Below, one piece after another: positions 34,883-43,772 of a DNA stretch of 64,000 bases. Each line of letters starts with the position of its first letter. Positions within the stretch are counted from its first letter, which is position 1. The translations under genes and the position numbers were made by a program. The stretch lies in assembly GCF_947492815.1 (NCBI RefSeq), contig NZ_CANLOB010000021.1, forward strand, positions 1-64,000, in the 5' to 3' direction. Source of the DNA: an uncultured Dokdonia sp. GTDB taxonomy: Bacteria > Bacteroidota > Bacteroidia > Flavobacteriales > Flavobacteriaceae. The notes under the pieces were generated by a model, which saw nothing but the letters and a program-made list of their open reading frames with translations, did not search any database and was not told the origin of the DNA.

Positions 34883-36331
34883 TTATCGCACAATAAGTGT
34901 ATCTAACTTCAGTTTAAAGTCTAACCATTTATACAAGCGCTCTTTGTCTTTTACTAGAACATCGTCTGCTATAGAATCTTTCCATACAGCATCAAATACA
35001 GTAAGTGTGTCTATATTCTCTAGATTAGACATATACGTCCTAGAATAACTTAAGCCTTTAAGGTTTTCATATTGAATCTTTGCTTCTTCGCAAATTTCTG
35101 AAAATGGAATCAATGCTTCCTCAAGTTTGGTTAACTGCAATACTTTTTGTTCTAAATAAATAATCTTTTGATCCTTATTAAGGATATCTAAAGAATCTCT
35201 AGATCGTAATTCAGCCATATAACGCACCTCATCCTTATAATCATCACCATCATCATTTCTTTGAAAAGGCAATGTTAATCGAACTCCTTGCAACGCATTG
35301 TAATCTTGAAGCCTTGCTCTAAGAACATTCATAGTCTCTTCAGATATCTTATCATTTCCAAATGGAGTAATATCGATGCTAGAAATATCACTCTTATTAT
35401 AGGTATAGCTAGCATATTTTTTAATAAAACCAGCGTTAGGTAAGGCATCAAATTCTTTTTCTATAAATCGTTTTGCATCATTTTTAAAAGTACTTTCCTT
35501 ATAAACACTCCAGAATGTCCACGCAGGAAAAATCATTACTAAAAAAGCAACAATAGAGGTAAGCCTGGCAATATTTTTTCTACGTTTAGAATTTGCATAC
35601 CGAATCATCGGGAATCGTAACACTTTAAGTACAATAAACGTAGCAAGAGCAATAAACACGGTATTGATTAAAAACAAATACATAGCACCTCCTGCAAAAC
35701 CAAGGCCCTTTTCATTTCCAATAAATGCTTCAGCTAGACCATATCCTACCGTACATAAAGGTGGCATCAAGGCAGTAGCAATAGCTACACCAAATATCAC
35801 ACTAGCAATGGTTCCTTTTTTAGTACGAGCAATAATTAAAGCCAATCCTCCAAAAAAGGCAATCAATACATCTCGTATATCTGGCTTAGTACGCGCTAAT
35901 AACTCTGAAGATTCTTCGCGTAAAGGAAATAACCAAAAGAATAAAAACGCAGTAAGCACACTTAGAAGAATCATTACACCAAAATTGATAAATGATTTTT
36001 TGAGCGTGAAAATATCATTAATTGCAATAGACATTCCTATTCCTAAAATAGGTCCCATTAAAGGAGAAATAAGCATGGCTCCAATTACAACTGCGGTAGA
36101 ATTTGCATTTAATCCAATAGAAGCCACAAAAATAGAACAGATTAAAATCCAAGCAGTGGCCCCTTTAAAAGGAATATCACTCTTGATGTGTTCAATAGTC
36201 ACCTCACGATCTGTATCTGCTCTAAAATCAAGCAGTTCTACAACAAACAACTTTAAACTTTCCCAAAGTCCTTTTGCGTCCTGTTTTACAGCTTCTTTAT
36301 TCTGTTGAATTTCTTTATCAGTTTCGTCCAT
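34883..36331 (-). CDS. DUF389 integral membrane protein
   Basis: About 482 residues. The N-terminal half has the DUF389 core: NANSTAVVIGAMLISPLMGP, then GIGMSIAINDIFTLKKS, then GTIASVIFGVAIATALMPPL. Together these give about six or seven membrane helices. The C-terminal third is soluble, with a coiled-coil-like stretch (LNKDQKIIYLEQKVLQLTKL), probably outside or in the periplasm. The family's function is unknown. The start at 36331 is the first ATG; an in-frame TTG lies three codons upstream. Confidence 0.85.
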   Translation of the reverse strand: MDETDKEIQQNKEAVKQDAKGLWESLKLFVVELLDFRADTDREVTIEHIKSDIPFKGATAWILICSIFVASIGLNANSTAVVIGAMLISPLMGPILGIGMSIAINDIFTLKKSFINFGVMILLSVLTAFLFFWLFPLREESSELLARTKPDIRDVLIAFFGGLALIIARTKKGTIASVIFGVAIATALMPPLCTVGYGLAEAFIGNEKGLGFAGGAMYLFLINTVFIALATFIVLKVLRFPMIRYANSKRRKNIARLTSIVAFLVMIFPAWTFWSVYKESTFKNDAKRFIEKEFDALPNAGFIKKYASYTYNKSDISSIDITPFGNDKISEETMNVLRARLQDYNALQGVRLTLPFQRNDDGDDYKDEVRYMAELRSRDSLDILNKDQKIIYLEQKVLQLTKLEEALIPFSEICEEAKIQYENLKGLSYSRTYMSNLENIDTLTVFDAVWKDSIADDVLVKDKERLYKWLDFKLKLDTLIVR

Positions 36332-36360
36332 ATTCTTCAAACTATAAATTTGACCTTTAC

Positions 36361-37449
36361 TTACCCTAAGGTATTACCAAATTTTGATTGTACAGCGTTA
36401 CGTATTTCTTTAATGTCTTGTTCTTTTGATTTTGGCACAATAACGAGAACATCTTCCTTTTCAACGATAATATAATCTTGAAGTCCATCTACCACTACTA
36501 CTTTATCACTTGCTGTTCTAATAATAGTGCCTGACGTATTTGTAGCAAGTACGCGCGCATTGATAATGGCATTTTCATCCTGATCTTTATCCATTTTTTC
36601 ATATAAAGACCCCCATGTTCCTAAATCATTCCAGTCAAAAGTAGCAGGAACTACTTTCACTTGTTTATGTTTTTCCATAATCCCGTAATCAATGCTTATA
36701 TTTTCAGCTTCGGGATAATATTGATCAATAAATGCTTGCTCTTTTGGCGTATTATATACAGGGATTCCATTAGCAAATAGTGCATACATCTCAGGAAGAT
36801 GCGCTTTAAACCCATTTAAAACGGTTTGTGCGCTCCAAATAAACATCCCGGCATTCCATAAATAGTCTCCACTTTCATAAAATTGCTTTGCTGTAGGATA
36901 GTCAGGTTTTTCGGTAAAACGTTTTACCGCTTTCGCGAAAGCGGAATCCGACTGGTCATAATTTATATATCCATATCCCGTATTAGGAAATGTAGGTTGA
37001 ATACCTAATGTTGTAATTACATTTTCTTCTTCTGAAGCATCAAATGCAATTTGAAGATCATTTACAAAAGCGTCTTCATCTTCAATCCAAGCATCACTAG
37101 GCGCAACAATCATGACAGCATCTGGATTTTCTTTTTCCACTTTAAGGGCAGATAATAAAATACATGGTGCTGTATTACGCATGGCAGATTCCAACACGAT
37201 ATTTTTTTGCTGAATCTCAGGAATTTGCTCTTTTACTAATTCATTATAAATACTGTTGGTGAGAATAAGTATTTGATCTTCAGGAACAAGTTTTGCTAAT
37301 CTTTTAAAGGTTTTTTGCAATAGAGTTTCCCCTGTTCCTAACATATCATGAAACTGTTTCGGATAGGCTTCTACACTTACAGGCCAAAATCTTGAACCAA
37401 CACCACCAGCCATTAATAATGCGTAATAATTTTTATTTTTTGTACTCAT
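36361..37449 (-). CDS. manC: Mannose-1-phosphate guanylyltransferase
   Basis: About 362 residues. The nucleotidyltransferase signature ALLMAGGVGSRFWPVS with PKQF is near residues 9-30, followed by FTEKPDYPTAKQF and a left-handed beta-helix-like C-terminus. It makes GDP-mannose from mannose-1-phosphate and GTP for surface polysaccharides and glycans. It is the short, monofunctional type without an isomerase domain. The start at 37449 is the Met before STKNKN; the longer frame overlaps the SprT-like gene. One 14-bp palindrome is read SAFAKAVKRF just before the FTEKP motif. Confidence 0.92.
   Translation of the reverse strand: MSTKNKNYYALLMAGGVGSRFWPVSVEAYPKQFHDMLGTGETLLQKTFKRLAKLVPEDQILILTNSIYNELVKEQIPEIQQKNIVLESAMRNTAPCILLSALKVEKENPDAVMIVAPSDAWIEDEDAFVNDLQIAFDASEEENVITTLGIQPTFPNTGYGYINYDQSDSAFAKAVKRFTEKPDYPTAKQFYESGDYLWNAGMFIWSAQTVLNGFKAHLPEMYALFANGIPVYNTPKEQAFIDQYYPEAENISIDYGIMEKHKQVKVVPATFDWNDLGTWGSLYEKMDKDQDENAIINARVLATNTSGTIIRTASDKVVVVDGLQDYIIVEKEDVLVIVPKSKEQDIKEIRNAVQSKFGNTLG
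36929..36942. repeat. 14-bp palindrome, copy 8
   Basis: Perfect copy inside the mannose-1-phosphate guanylyltransferase gene, read AFAKA. Confidence 0.9.
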
Positions 37450-37456
37450 ACTTTTC

Positions 37457-38053
37457 TTAATCCAATTGTTCAATCTCAGCATTAGGCTGAAATAAATATA
37501 CCTTTCCCGTGGCTACCTCAACACACTCATAGCGTTTTACACGTTTGTTTCCTTTTCTAAAAATTTTACCATTATATATTCTAAATCTCGACCCTTGAGG
37601 TATCTCAAAGATATAGTTTTTATCAGTGGGTGGATCATACTTTTTGAGTGCTACAGATAGATGCGCATCTGTATCACTACTTGCCTTAGGATTTTTAAAA
37701 TGACGTGCTATATATGGCAATACTTCTTGCGGAAAAACATCAGGTCTAATAAACGGTAGCATTAGCAACTGAAAAGTTTGTTTCCATTCCTTACCATGTG
37801 GCTTTATAAAACGCCCAAACTTTTCAAAAGCTACCAAATGAGCTATCTCATGAATAAGTGTTATCAAAAATCGATATTTATTAAGGCTTACATTTACGGT
37901 TATTTGATGCTGACCATCTGGCATTCTCCTATAATCTCCATGTCGAGTAATACGTTCATTTACAATTTTCAGATACACTCCATGCGTTTTGATAAGTTCA
38001 AAAGTAGGTTGCACTGCACGTTCAGGAATATATTTTTTAAGTATTTCTACCAT
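37457..38053 (-). CDS. SprT-like zinc metalloprotease-family protein
   Basis: The 198-residue protein has the SprT-like zinc site: LIHEIAHLVAFEKFG with H68, E69 and H72, and H86 in KPHGKEW. SprT-like proteins are related to Spartan-type DNA-protein crosslink proteases, but the bacterial members have no firm role. The C-terminus has a basic strand region (GKIFRKGNKRVKRYECVEVA). The gene is seven bases upstream of manC, so the two are cotranscribed. Confidence 0.87.
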   Translation of the reverse strand: MVEILKKYIPERAVQPTFELIKTHGVYLKIVNERITRHGDYRRMPDGQHQITVNVSLNKYRFLITLIHEIAHLVAFEKFGRFIKPHGKEWKQTFQLLMLPFIRPDVFPQEVLPYIARHFKNPKASSDTDAHLSVALKKYDPPTDKNYIFEIPQGSRFRIYNGKIFRKGNKRVKRYECVEVATGKVYLFQPNAEIEQLD

Positions 38054-38196
38054 AGGAATCTTCTTCTAAAGTAAGAATATTCTATATGTCTGACAAGTTC
38101 TAAAAGTGTTTCATTTTATAAATCAAATCTATTTTAAAAAGCCTTCGAACAAATTTAAAATAGTTAGCTATCCTCCTGCTCTTTCTACAAACAAAA

Positions 38197-38237
38197 ATCC
38201 TACTGTTTACTGAATTCATTTCAGTATCCAGCAGGAT
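38197..38237 (-). terminator. Terminator of the DUF4349 gene
   Basis: Imperfect stem with ATCCTACTG against CAGCAGGAT and ACTGAA against TTCAGT. On the minus strand it is followed by TTTTTGTTTG. Confidence 0.75.
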
Positions 38238-38306
38238 CTTCATGTAACACCTCTCATCTGAGCAAATAATAAAAAACTACAATTAATTGATAATCAAAAT
38301 TATTAT

Positions 38307-38320
38307 GCTTTCGCGAAAGC
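38307..38320. repeat. 14-bp palindrome, copy 9 (intergenic)
   Basis: Perfect copy just downstream of the DUF4349 gene, before its terminator. Confidence 0.9.
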
Positions 38321-38344
38321 AAACCAACGCGTATTCCAATACCA

Positions 38345-39205
38345 CTATTTCAACCGATTCTTTTTTCTAATACGATAAAATATCCAAATTCCTGCGCCAA
38401 TCATTAATAAAGGCCAAATACGGACTAATAAAAGTACAAGGGCTTCTAATACTGAAAGTCCAATGCGCATACTATCTCCCATTTCTTTTAAAAAAGAAGG
38501 GCCTTCTTTTTTAGGCTTTTCTATAACAGGAAGTTCTTGGTATACGTCTACCTGTATAGTACTGTAACTAATTTTGTTAGACATATATCTCAATCTCCCT
38601 TCTGCAGATTCTATTTCTTCCTGAAGAACTCGTATTTTCTCTTCGGCTTGAAGTACTTCTTCTACTGTTTTTGCTTTTCCTCTTAATATAGATTCATAGC
38701 GATCTTTTACTTCTCTTTTAGTTTTTAGCCTACTTTGAATATCTACATACTCTTCCGTCACATCTACCGTAGTGATATTTTTGGTTTCTATAGCTTTAGA
38801 AAGTTTACTTATACTATCTAACAGCGTATCAAAATGAGCTTGTGGAATACGTATGGTAAACCTATTCTCCTTACGATATGCGTATGTACTCATTCGTTCA
38901 TCAGAAATATAACCTTCGTATTGTTGTGCATAATTACGTGCTATACGAGTAGCATACACCACATCAGCTACCTCCATTTTAAGAGAAGCATTTTTGATGA
39001 TTTTTATTGTTGATGGTGTATTTTTGGATTTTGAATTTCCCTTTTCATTAACCGCAACAGCTTTGAATGCTGGAGTTTCGCCCGTATGTTCTATAGGTAT
39101 AGATTCAAAATTAGCATCACCTTCATGCTGACTACATGAAGTATATAAAAATGATGAAACTATAAAAAGAAATAGTACCTTTAAAATTGATGTTTGTGTC
39201 TTCAT
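38345..39205 (-). CDS. DUF4349-type lipoprotein with C-terminal membrane helix
   Basis: About 286 residues: a lipoprotein signal (LFLFIVSSFLYTSC), then the DUF4349 domain (IKNASLKMEVADVVYATRIA, then YEGYISDERMS and FTIRIPQAHFDTLLDSISKL). A coiled coil follows (RSRLKTKREVKDRYESIL-like to VEEVLQAEEKIRVLQEEIES), and then a single helix near the C-terminus (LSVLEALVLLLVRIWPLLMI) with a basic tail. The family is envelope-associated with unknown function. The start at 39205 is the Met of the signal peptide; a longer frame begins at 39238. Confidence 0.85.
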   Translation of the reverse strand: MKTQTSILKVLFLFIVSSFLYTSCSQHEGDANFESIPIEHTGETPAFKAVAVNEKGNSKSKNTPSTIKIIKNASLKMEVADVVYATRIARNYAQQYEGYISDERMSTYAYRKENRFTIRIPQAHFDTLLDSISKLSKAIETKNITTVDVTEEYVDIQSRLKTKREVKDRYESILRGKAKTVEEVLQAEEKIRVLQEEIESAEGRLRYMSNKISYSTIQVDVYQELPVIEKPKKEGPSFLKEMGDSMRIGLSVLEALVLLLVRIWPLLMIGAGIWIFYRIRKKNRLK

Positions 39206-39328
39206 ATTTAATTCATATTGATTATTGAAGTCAAACATAAAATCAATGCTTTAAAAAGCTTTGTATACCACTTGTAAAGGCTTTGTAAATCATTTTACAA
39301 ACCATAAAAACCTAATAGCAAGAACGTT

Positions 39329-40240
39329 ATCACAAAAGAAGAACACATACTATTTACTACATTAACACAAGCAGTTCTGACTACTTTTAGGAAGAACCAC
39401 CCTACTATAGATAAACCGATAGCTTCTTGGAAAGGACAGGATATTGTATTATTCCAAGAAGACTTAATAGCACAAGTAAATGGGAGTATTAGTGAAAAAT
39501 CATTTTACACCTATTTCAAAAATGAACCTAAAAAACTTCCAAGAGTTGATATTCTAAATCTATTATCTCATTATGCAGGATATACTTCATGGTCTACTTT
39601 TAGCAAAGAACAAACAACAACACTAAAGAAAAAGAAAACACCTATCTCATACCTATATGTAGGTGTAGGACTCATTATTTTAATTACTGTTATTTCACTT
39701 ACAAGTTCTTATTTTAAAACAACAAACACTTTTCGTTTCTGTTTTATAGATACTGATAGAAATGCATACATTGATAACATTCCGCTAGATATTACTATTA
39801 TAAATGATAATCAATCACCAACCCATATAAAAAGTGATAGTATAGGTTGTTTCACTTGGGCAACAAAGGAAGACTATATACAATTTGTAGTACAATCGCC
39901 TTATCATAAAACAGATACCATTAAAAGATATATAGATACTGCTGCATCTGAAGACATTCCATTATTAACTGATGACTACAATTTGATGTTGCATTTCTAC
40001 GCAAATAACAACGTGAACGATTGGAAAAAACGCAGACAACAATTACAACAACTTATTGCAAAAGATGCCATTTTAATACAAGTCCTTCCATATAATTTAG
40101 GAGTCGAATTTTATACTAAAGAAGCCTTTATAAATAAACTTACTACCCCTACAAAAAGCTTACAAGGTTTTGAAATAATAGAATCTATAAAAAAAAGAAA
40201 TCAGATTGTAAAACTAAAATTTAGAACAAACCATGAATAA
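39329..40240 (+). CDS. Membrane-anchored protein with no ATG start; probable gene with rare or lost start
   Basis: One frame is open from 39308 (just after a TAA at 39305) to the stop at 40240, yet it has no ATG, GTG or TTG before 39983. It codes for about 300 residues: an N-terminal soluble part (TKEEHILFTTLTQAVLTTF, GQDIVLFQEDLIAQVNG, SEKSFYTYFKNEPKKLPRVD, LLSHYAGYTSWSTF), one membrane helix (YVGVGLIILITVISLTS) and an outer domain. The N-terminal layout is one I recall from Flavobacteriaceae proteins that sense or scaffold, but I cannot name it. ATC at 39329 is the best-placed alternative start. Otherwise the start codon has been lost. The 3' end overlaps the next gene by eight bases. Confidence 0.6.
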   Translation: MTKEEHILFTTLTQAVLTTFRKNHPTIDKPIASWKGQDIVLFQEDLIAQVNGSISEKSFYTYFKNEPKKLPRVDILNLLSHYAGYTSWSTFSKEQTTTLKKKKTPISYLYVGVGLIILITVISLTSSYFKTTNTFRFCFIDTDRNAYIDNIPLDITIINDNQSPTHIKSDSIGCFTWATKEDYIQFVVQSPYHKTDTIKRYIDTAASEDIPLLTDDYNLMLHFYANNNVNDWKKRRQQLQQLIAKDAILIQVLPYNLGVEFYTKEAFINKLTTPTKSLQGFEIIESIKKRNQIVKLKFRTNHE

Positions 40241-40676
40241 AGCAATTCTCTTTATAGGTATATGTATGGTATTAGGATGTTCTAATAGAGAATATAGTAC
40301 GTCTACTAATGATACAATTGCAAAAGAAAAAGCACCGATAACTATTTCTCTAGAAGATGCTTATAAAGCATTAATTTTAGAGAAAATTCAAGATCATATA
40401 GATACTGAGAAACTTCAAGATCAATACCCAAATTTCAAACAACCCATTGACACTACAACATCATTGCATATAAACCATCAAGAAACTATACAGGACATTA
40501 CCCTGTTAGATACTATAATTCAAGACGATACAAGTACTACAGATATACGTACAATCATCACCTATACGAGCAATAAAAAAGATACAATCATTGCTACTAT
40601 AGCGCGTACCAAAGTAATATTAGATGATGAAGAAATCATTTCTTCCAAAGTGATTCTAAGGACTCCTGAAAAATGA
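40233..40676 (+). CDS. Small lipoprotein of unknown function
   Basis: The 147-residue protein starts MNKAILFIGICMVLGCSN with a lipobox Cys near residue 16, then a Thr/Asp-rich mature part. No family is recognised. It overlaps the preceding membrane protein gene by eight bases, so the two are probably cotranscribed and may act together in the envelope. A weak hairpin with a T run follows. Confidence 0.65.
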   Translation: MNKAILFIGICMVLGCSNREYSTSTNDTIAKEKAPITISLEDAYKALILEKIQDHIDTEKLQDQYPNFKQPIDTTTSLHINHQETIQDITLLDTIIQDDTSTTDIRTIITYTSNKKDTIIATIARTKVILDDEEIISSKVILRTPEK

Positions 40677-40722
40677 TACTATCTTAAAAAACACTTCCTC
40701 ATTTTAAACAAAATAGGACACT

Positions 40723-40745
40723 AACCTATTCAAAATAAGGTTTTT
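40723..40745 (+). terminator. Weak terminator after the small lipoprotein gene
   Basis: AACCTATT / AATAAGGTT with one bulge, followed by TTTTT. It separates the lipoprotein gene from the peptide genes. Confidence 0.5.
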
Positions 40746-40805
40746 AACAACTAAAAGAATGTATCTTAATAGAGTATTAATAATAACTCATAAAACCTTA
40801 TTACT

Positions 40806-41015
40806 ATGTTAAAGAAAACATTAAATCTAAAAGGTGTTAGAACATTATCAAACACCGAGCAAAAAGAAATTAAAGGAGGATTCTGGGGAGGTTGTCAACC
40901 TCAACTTGTTCAATGTTTTGATGACAGTGACTGTCCATGTAATCGTAGTTGTGGAATTACTGTAGATACCCCACAAGGACCTATAGACTTTTCTGACGTA
41001 TGTCAATTTAATTAA
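40806..41015 (+). CDS. Double-glycine leader cysteine-rich peptide precursor 1
   Basis: The 69-residue peptide has the leader MLKKTLNLKGVRTLSNTEQK, then EIKGG, followed by a core FWGGCQPQLVQC, DDSDCPCNRSCG and a final VC. The leader fits the Bacteroidota GG-type leaders of bacteriocin-like or natural-product precursors, which a C39 peptidase/ABC exporter cleaves after GG. The core has six cysteines, so disulfides or other crosslinks are possible. No exporter or modifying enzyme is within view. A second copy follows 29 bases later. Antimicrobial or signalling activity is an inference from the family. Confidence 0.8.
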   Translation: MLKKTLNLKGVRTLSNTEQKEIKGGFWGGCQPQLVQCFDDSDCPCNRSCGITVDTPQGPIDFSDVCQFN

Positions 41016-41044
41016 AAGTATAATCTTCATTTAAAACGTATCAC

Positions 41045-41251
41045 ATGTTAAAGAAAACATTAAACTTAAAAGGTGTTAGAACATTATCAAACACCGAACA
41101 AAAGGAAATTAAAGGAGGATTCTGGGGAGGTTGTCAAGCCCAATTTATAGAATGCACTAGTGACAGCGATTGCCCATTCTGTAGTTCAGGCTGTGGCATC
41201 TCTTTTGAGGTAAACGGCCAAGTATTCTTAGAAAACTTCTGTAGGTTCTAA
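41045..41251 (+). CDS. Double-glycine leader cysteine-rich peptide precursor 2
   Basis: The 68-residue peptide has the same first 31 residues as precursor 1, through the GG site and FWGGCQ, but a diverged core (AQFIECTSDSDCPFCSSGCG, then a final FC). It also has six cysteines, in slightly different spacing. Conserved leader plus varied core is typical of peptide families that diversify their product while keeping one export route. A strong terminator closes the pair at 41273. Confidence 0.8.
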   Translation: MLKKTLNLKGVRTLSNTEQKEIKGGFWGGCQAQFIECTSDSDCPFCSSGCGISFEVNGQVFLENFCRF

Positions 41252-41272
41252 TAAAGAGCAATTCACAATATT

Positions 41273-41309
41273 AAAGTCATCTAGAAATGAATAGCTAGAT
41301 GACTTTTTT
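41273..41309. terminator. Terminator after the peptide genes
   Basis: Stem AAAGTCATCTAG / CTAGATGACTTT with a 10-base loop and a following T run. It also sits seven bases from the end of the convergent oxidoreductase gene. Confidence 0.85.
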
Positions 41310-41315
41310 ATATTA

Positions 41316-41816
41316 CTATGTGGTGATTTTATCACCAAAATCTTTAAGGACATTTAAATTCTCTAAAGAATCAACATGAATGTTTCCGATATAATTCATT
41401 CCTAAATAACCCGCAGTTTTCACAAAAGGGTACCAAAATTCTTGATCTATACTACCATTCATACAGCAACTTATAGCACCAAAACCTTTTCCTCGTAATT
41501 GCCTACCCAACTCTTTTTCGATAGTTAAGAGATCAGAGATTCTATCAAAAAACACTTTTAGAATTCCACTCATGGTATACCAATACACAGGAGTAGCGAA
41601 AATAACATTCTGGTATTCATCAATAATACGTTTCATTAAAGGCAGAAAATCATCATCCTTATTAGCATGTTCATAATCATAATAACTAATATCATAATCA
41701 TTTAAGTCTACAACATCACAGTGTATAATCTGTTGTAATTGCTGAACAACTTTTGCTGTATCTCCATGAGAGCGAGAACTCGCTAGGATAATAATCGTTT
41801 TTTCTGATCTATTCAT
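41316..41816 (-). CDS. NADPH-dependent FMN reductase-like flavodoxin-fold protein
   Basis: The 166-residue protein has the flavodoxin-like phosphate loop ASSRSHGDTAKV near residues 12-23 and the FMN-side motif ATPVYWYTMSGILKVFFDRI near 74-93. Such proteins reduce flavins, quinones or nitro-compounds with NAD(P)H in the cytoplasm. The start codon shares one base with the stop of the upstream short-chain dehydrogenase gene (TAATG), so the two are translated together. The substrate is unknown. Confidence 0.85.
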   Translation of the reverse strand: MNRSEKTIIILASSRSHGDTAKVVQQLQQIIHCDVVDLNDYDISYYDYEHANKDDDFLPLMKRIIDEYQNVIFATPVYWYTMSGILKVFFDRISDLLTIEKELGRQLRGKGFGAISCCMNGSIDQEFWYPFVKTAGYLGMNYIGNIHVDSLENLNVLKDFGDKITT

Positions 41817-42502
41817 TAAGGCGTACTTGCAGAAACTTGTAATAACTTTCCGTTATAAAATTTATTTCCTGTCAAAGAAAAATCAGCTAGATATTCAGCC
41901 ATTTCTTTAGCAGTAAGCGGTGCCTGATACCCAGGAAATGCTTCTTCTAACATTTCTGTTTGCACAGCTCCAAGTGCTACTACATTAAAAGCAATGTGTT
42001 GTTCTTTATATTCTTCGGCGAGGAGTTCGCTCCATGTAATAACAGCTCCTTTGCTAGAACTATAAGCTGCAAGCCCTGGAAACTTCATACTTCCTTGTAC
42101 GCCTCCCATACTACTCACCGTCACCACATGACTCCCTTCTTTCATGTATGGAAGTACCACCCGCGTCAATTCTGCCACACCAAATACATTTACTTTATAT
42201 ACGGCTTCAAATTCTTCCATACTTGTTTCTGCAAAAGGTTTATTCAACAATGCACCTGCATTATTAATTAATATATCCACACCTTCCCAATCACTTTCAA
42301 TAAAATCTACTACTTTTTGAAAATGACTCATATCTGTGATATCAAAAGAAAAAGCCGTGATGTTTTGTTTATTCAAGAGTTTACACGGAGTCTCATTTCG
42401 CGAAAGCGCAAGAACCTGATGCCCTTGCTCGGCTAATAATTGTACGAGCTCATACCCTATTCCTCTACTGGTTCCTGTAACTATAATCTTTTTCATATCC
42501 AT
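41816..42502 (-). CDS. Short-chain dehydrogenase/reductase
   Basis: The 228-residue protein has the classical SDR motifs: TGTSRGIGYEL near residues 8-18, NNAG near 80, and YSSSKGA, which carries the catalytic Tyr and Lys, near 147-153. It uses NAD(P)H on an unknown carbonyl or alcohol. It is coupled to the flavodoxin-fold gene by a one-base overlap. Two starts, 42502 and 42496, are possible. A near-complete 14-bp palindrome at about 42396 is read LSRNE. Confidence 0.9.
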   Translation of the reverse strand: MDMKKIIVTGTSRGIGYELVQLLAEQGHQVLALSRNETPCKLLNKQNITAFSFDITDMSHFQKVVDFIESDWEGVDILINNAGALLNKPFAETSMEEFEAVYKVNVFGVAELTRVVLPYMKEGSHVVTVSSMGGVQGSMKFPGLAAYSSSKGAVITWSELLAEEYKEQHIAFNVVALGAVQTEMLEEAFPGYQAPLTAKEMAEYLADFSLTGNKFYNGKLLQVSASTP

Positions 42503-42542
42503 GCAGACGGATATCTCAACCCGTTATATGTATAAATGTTCA

Positions 42543-43571
42543 TTAATTCATTTTAATTTCTTGAGAAGCTGTATTTGCCATACGTTCTAATCCCGGAATA
42601 AGTTTTCCTATCACATTTTCCATAAATGCAATATCCATTTTATCTGCCTCATCCCCTACCGCATGATAGTGATCAAAATTAGTAAAATCAAAAGAAGAAA
42701 TGGTATGTGCAGGAATTCCAAATTCCTGATAAAAAGGATAATTATCACTACGTCTAAAAAGGTTAAACTCTTTCGCTTTTGGTAGAAAACCTATTACCTT
42801 TTCACCTGCATATTCATTAAATTTTTCTGGCATATTAGAAAGATCATACCCAGAGATATACACTAAATGGTCTTTCGCTTTCATCGGGACACCTATCATT
42901 TCGATATTAAACATCACGTAGGGTGTGATATTTTCTACCTTAAGTCGTTTTGCTAAATGCTTAGATCCTAACAGCCCTTTTTCTTCAGCAGAATATAATG
43001 TAAAAATAATGGTTCGTTTATTAGATTTTGCTTTCGCGAAATGATCTGCTAGAGCCAACACTGCTGTTGTTCCTGCAGCATTATCATTAGCACCATTTGC
43101 AATAACATCATCCCCTACAGGCTTTGCATTTCCTATATGATCATAGTGTGCTCCAATAATGATTATCTCTTCTTTAAGTGTTGGATCATTCCCCTCTACA
43201 ACACCTACAATATTAAAAGCATCTTCTCCTTTTGCTGTAAAATTATCTCTATAAGAATCAAAATAAGAAGATACTCCCGAATTTTTAAAACGTGCCTCTA
43301 TAAACTGCGCTGCTATCTCTATTCCTTGACTTCCTGTATTTCTTCCTTGTAACTCATCTGCGGCAAGAAACTCAATCGTTTTTTGTACAGATGTCATTTT
43401 ACTTATGTTTGGAAACACCATAGTAACTTGATCTTTTGTTGGATCTGGTTTAGGAACATCCGACACAGGAGGCGGTGGTGGCGGAACATTAGATTCATTT
43501 ACAGGCTGTAATGCTGTTCCACAAGAAGCCATTAGACTTCCTAATAGGATATAAAAAAATAGTTTTTTCAT
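42543..43571 (-). CDS. M28-family aminopeptidase lipoprotein
   Basis: The 342-residue protein starts with a lipoprotein signal (ILLGSLMASC) and a run of prolines (SNVPPPPPPVSD). The M28 zinc ligands appear in IIGAHYDHIG, NGANDNAAGT and SAEEKGLLGSKHL, with later ligands in the YPFYQEFGIPAHTI region. It should cleave N-terminal residues or dipeptides from peptides outside the cytoplasm. A near-complete palindrome (12 of 14 bases) at about 43030 is read FAKA. The gene is separate from the PDH genes by about 200 bases and a terminator. Confidence 0.92.
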   Translation of the reverse strand: MKKLFFYILLGSLMASCGTALQPVNESNVPPPPPPVSDVPKPDPTKDQVTMVFPNISKMTSVQKTIEFLAADELQGRNTGSQGIEIAAQFIEARFKNSGVSSYFDSYRDNFTAKGEDAFNIVGVVEGNDPTLKEEIIIIGAHYDHIGNAKPVGDDVIANGANDNAAGTTAVLALADHFAKAKSNKRTIIFTLYSAEEKGLLGSKHLAKRLKVENITPYVMFNIEMIGVPMKAKDHLVYISGYDLSNMPEKFNEYAGEKVIGFLPKAKEFNLFRRSDNYPFYQEFGIPAHTISSFDFTNFDHYHAVGDEADKMDIAFMENVIGKLIPGLERMANTASQEIKMN

Positions 43572-43719
43572 GTACTTAAAATTTTATTTTCTAAAAATGA
43601 AATAGATAAAACTTTTCTACTTAAAGCAACCGCTACGCTTTCGCATAAAAAATTTAATTATTTAGGTTGGTATGCAAAAAATCAATTTTATGTATGCTCA
43701 CTTCATAGGTTTAAAGATA

Positions 43720-43750
43720 AAAAAACCCATCTTTTAGAGACGGGTTTTTT
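43720..43750 (-). terminator. Terminator of the PDH E2 gene
   Basis: On the minus strand, AAAACCCGTCT pairs with AGATGGGTTTT (one G-U pair) and is followed by a T run. It is 22 bases after the E2 stop. Confidence 0.8.
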
Positions 43751-43772
43751 ATAATAATAGTATCCTAAAGTA

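Noticed and set aside
41045..41251. Second peptide gene as an assembly duplication artefact
   Set aside because: The leader is the same, but the core differs at many positions, as does the gap sequence, so it is a genuine diverged paralogue.
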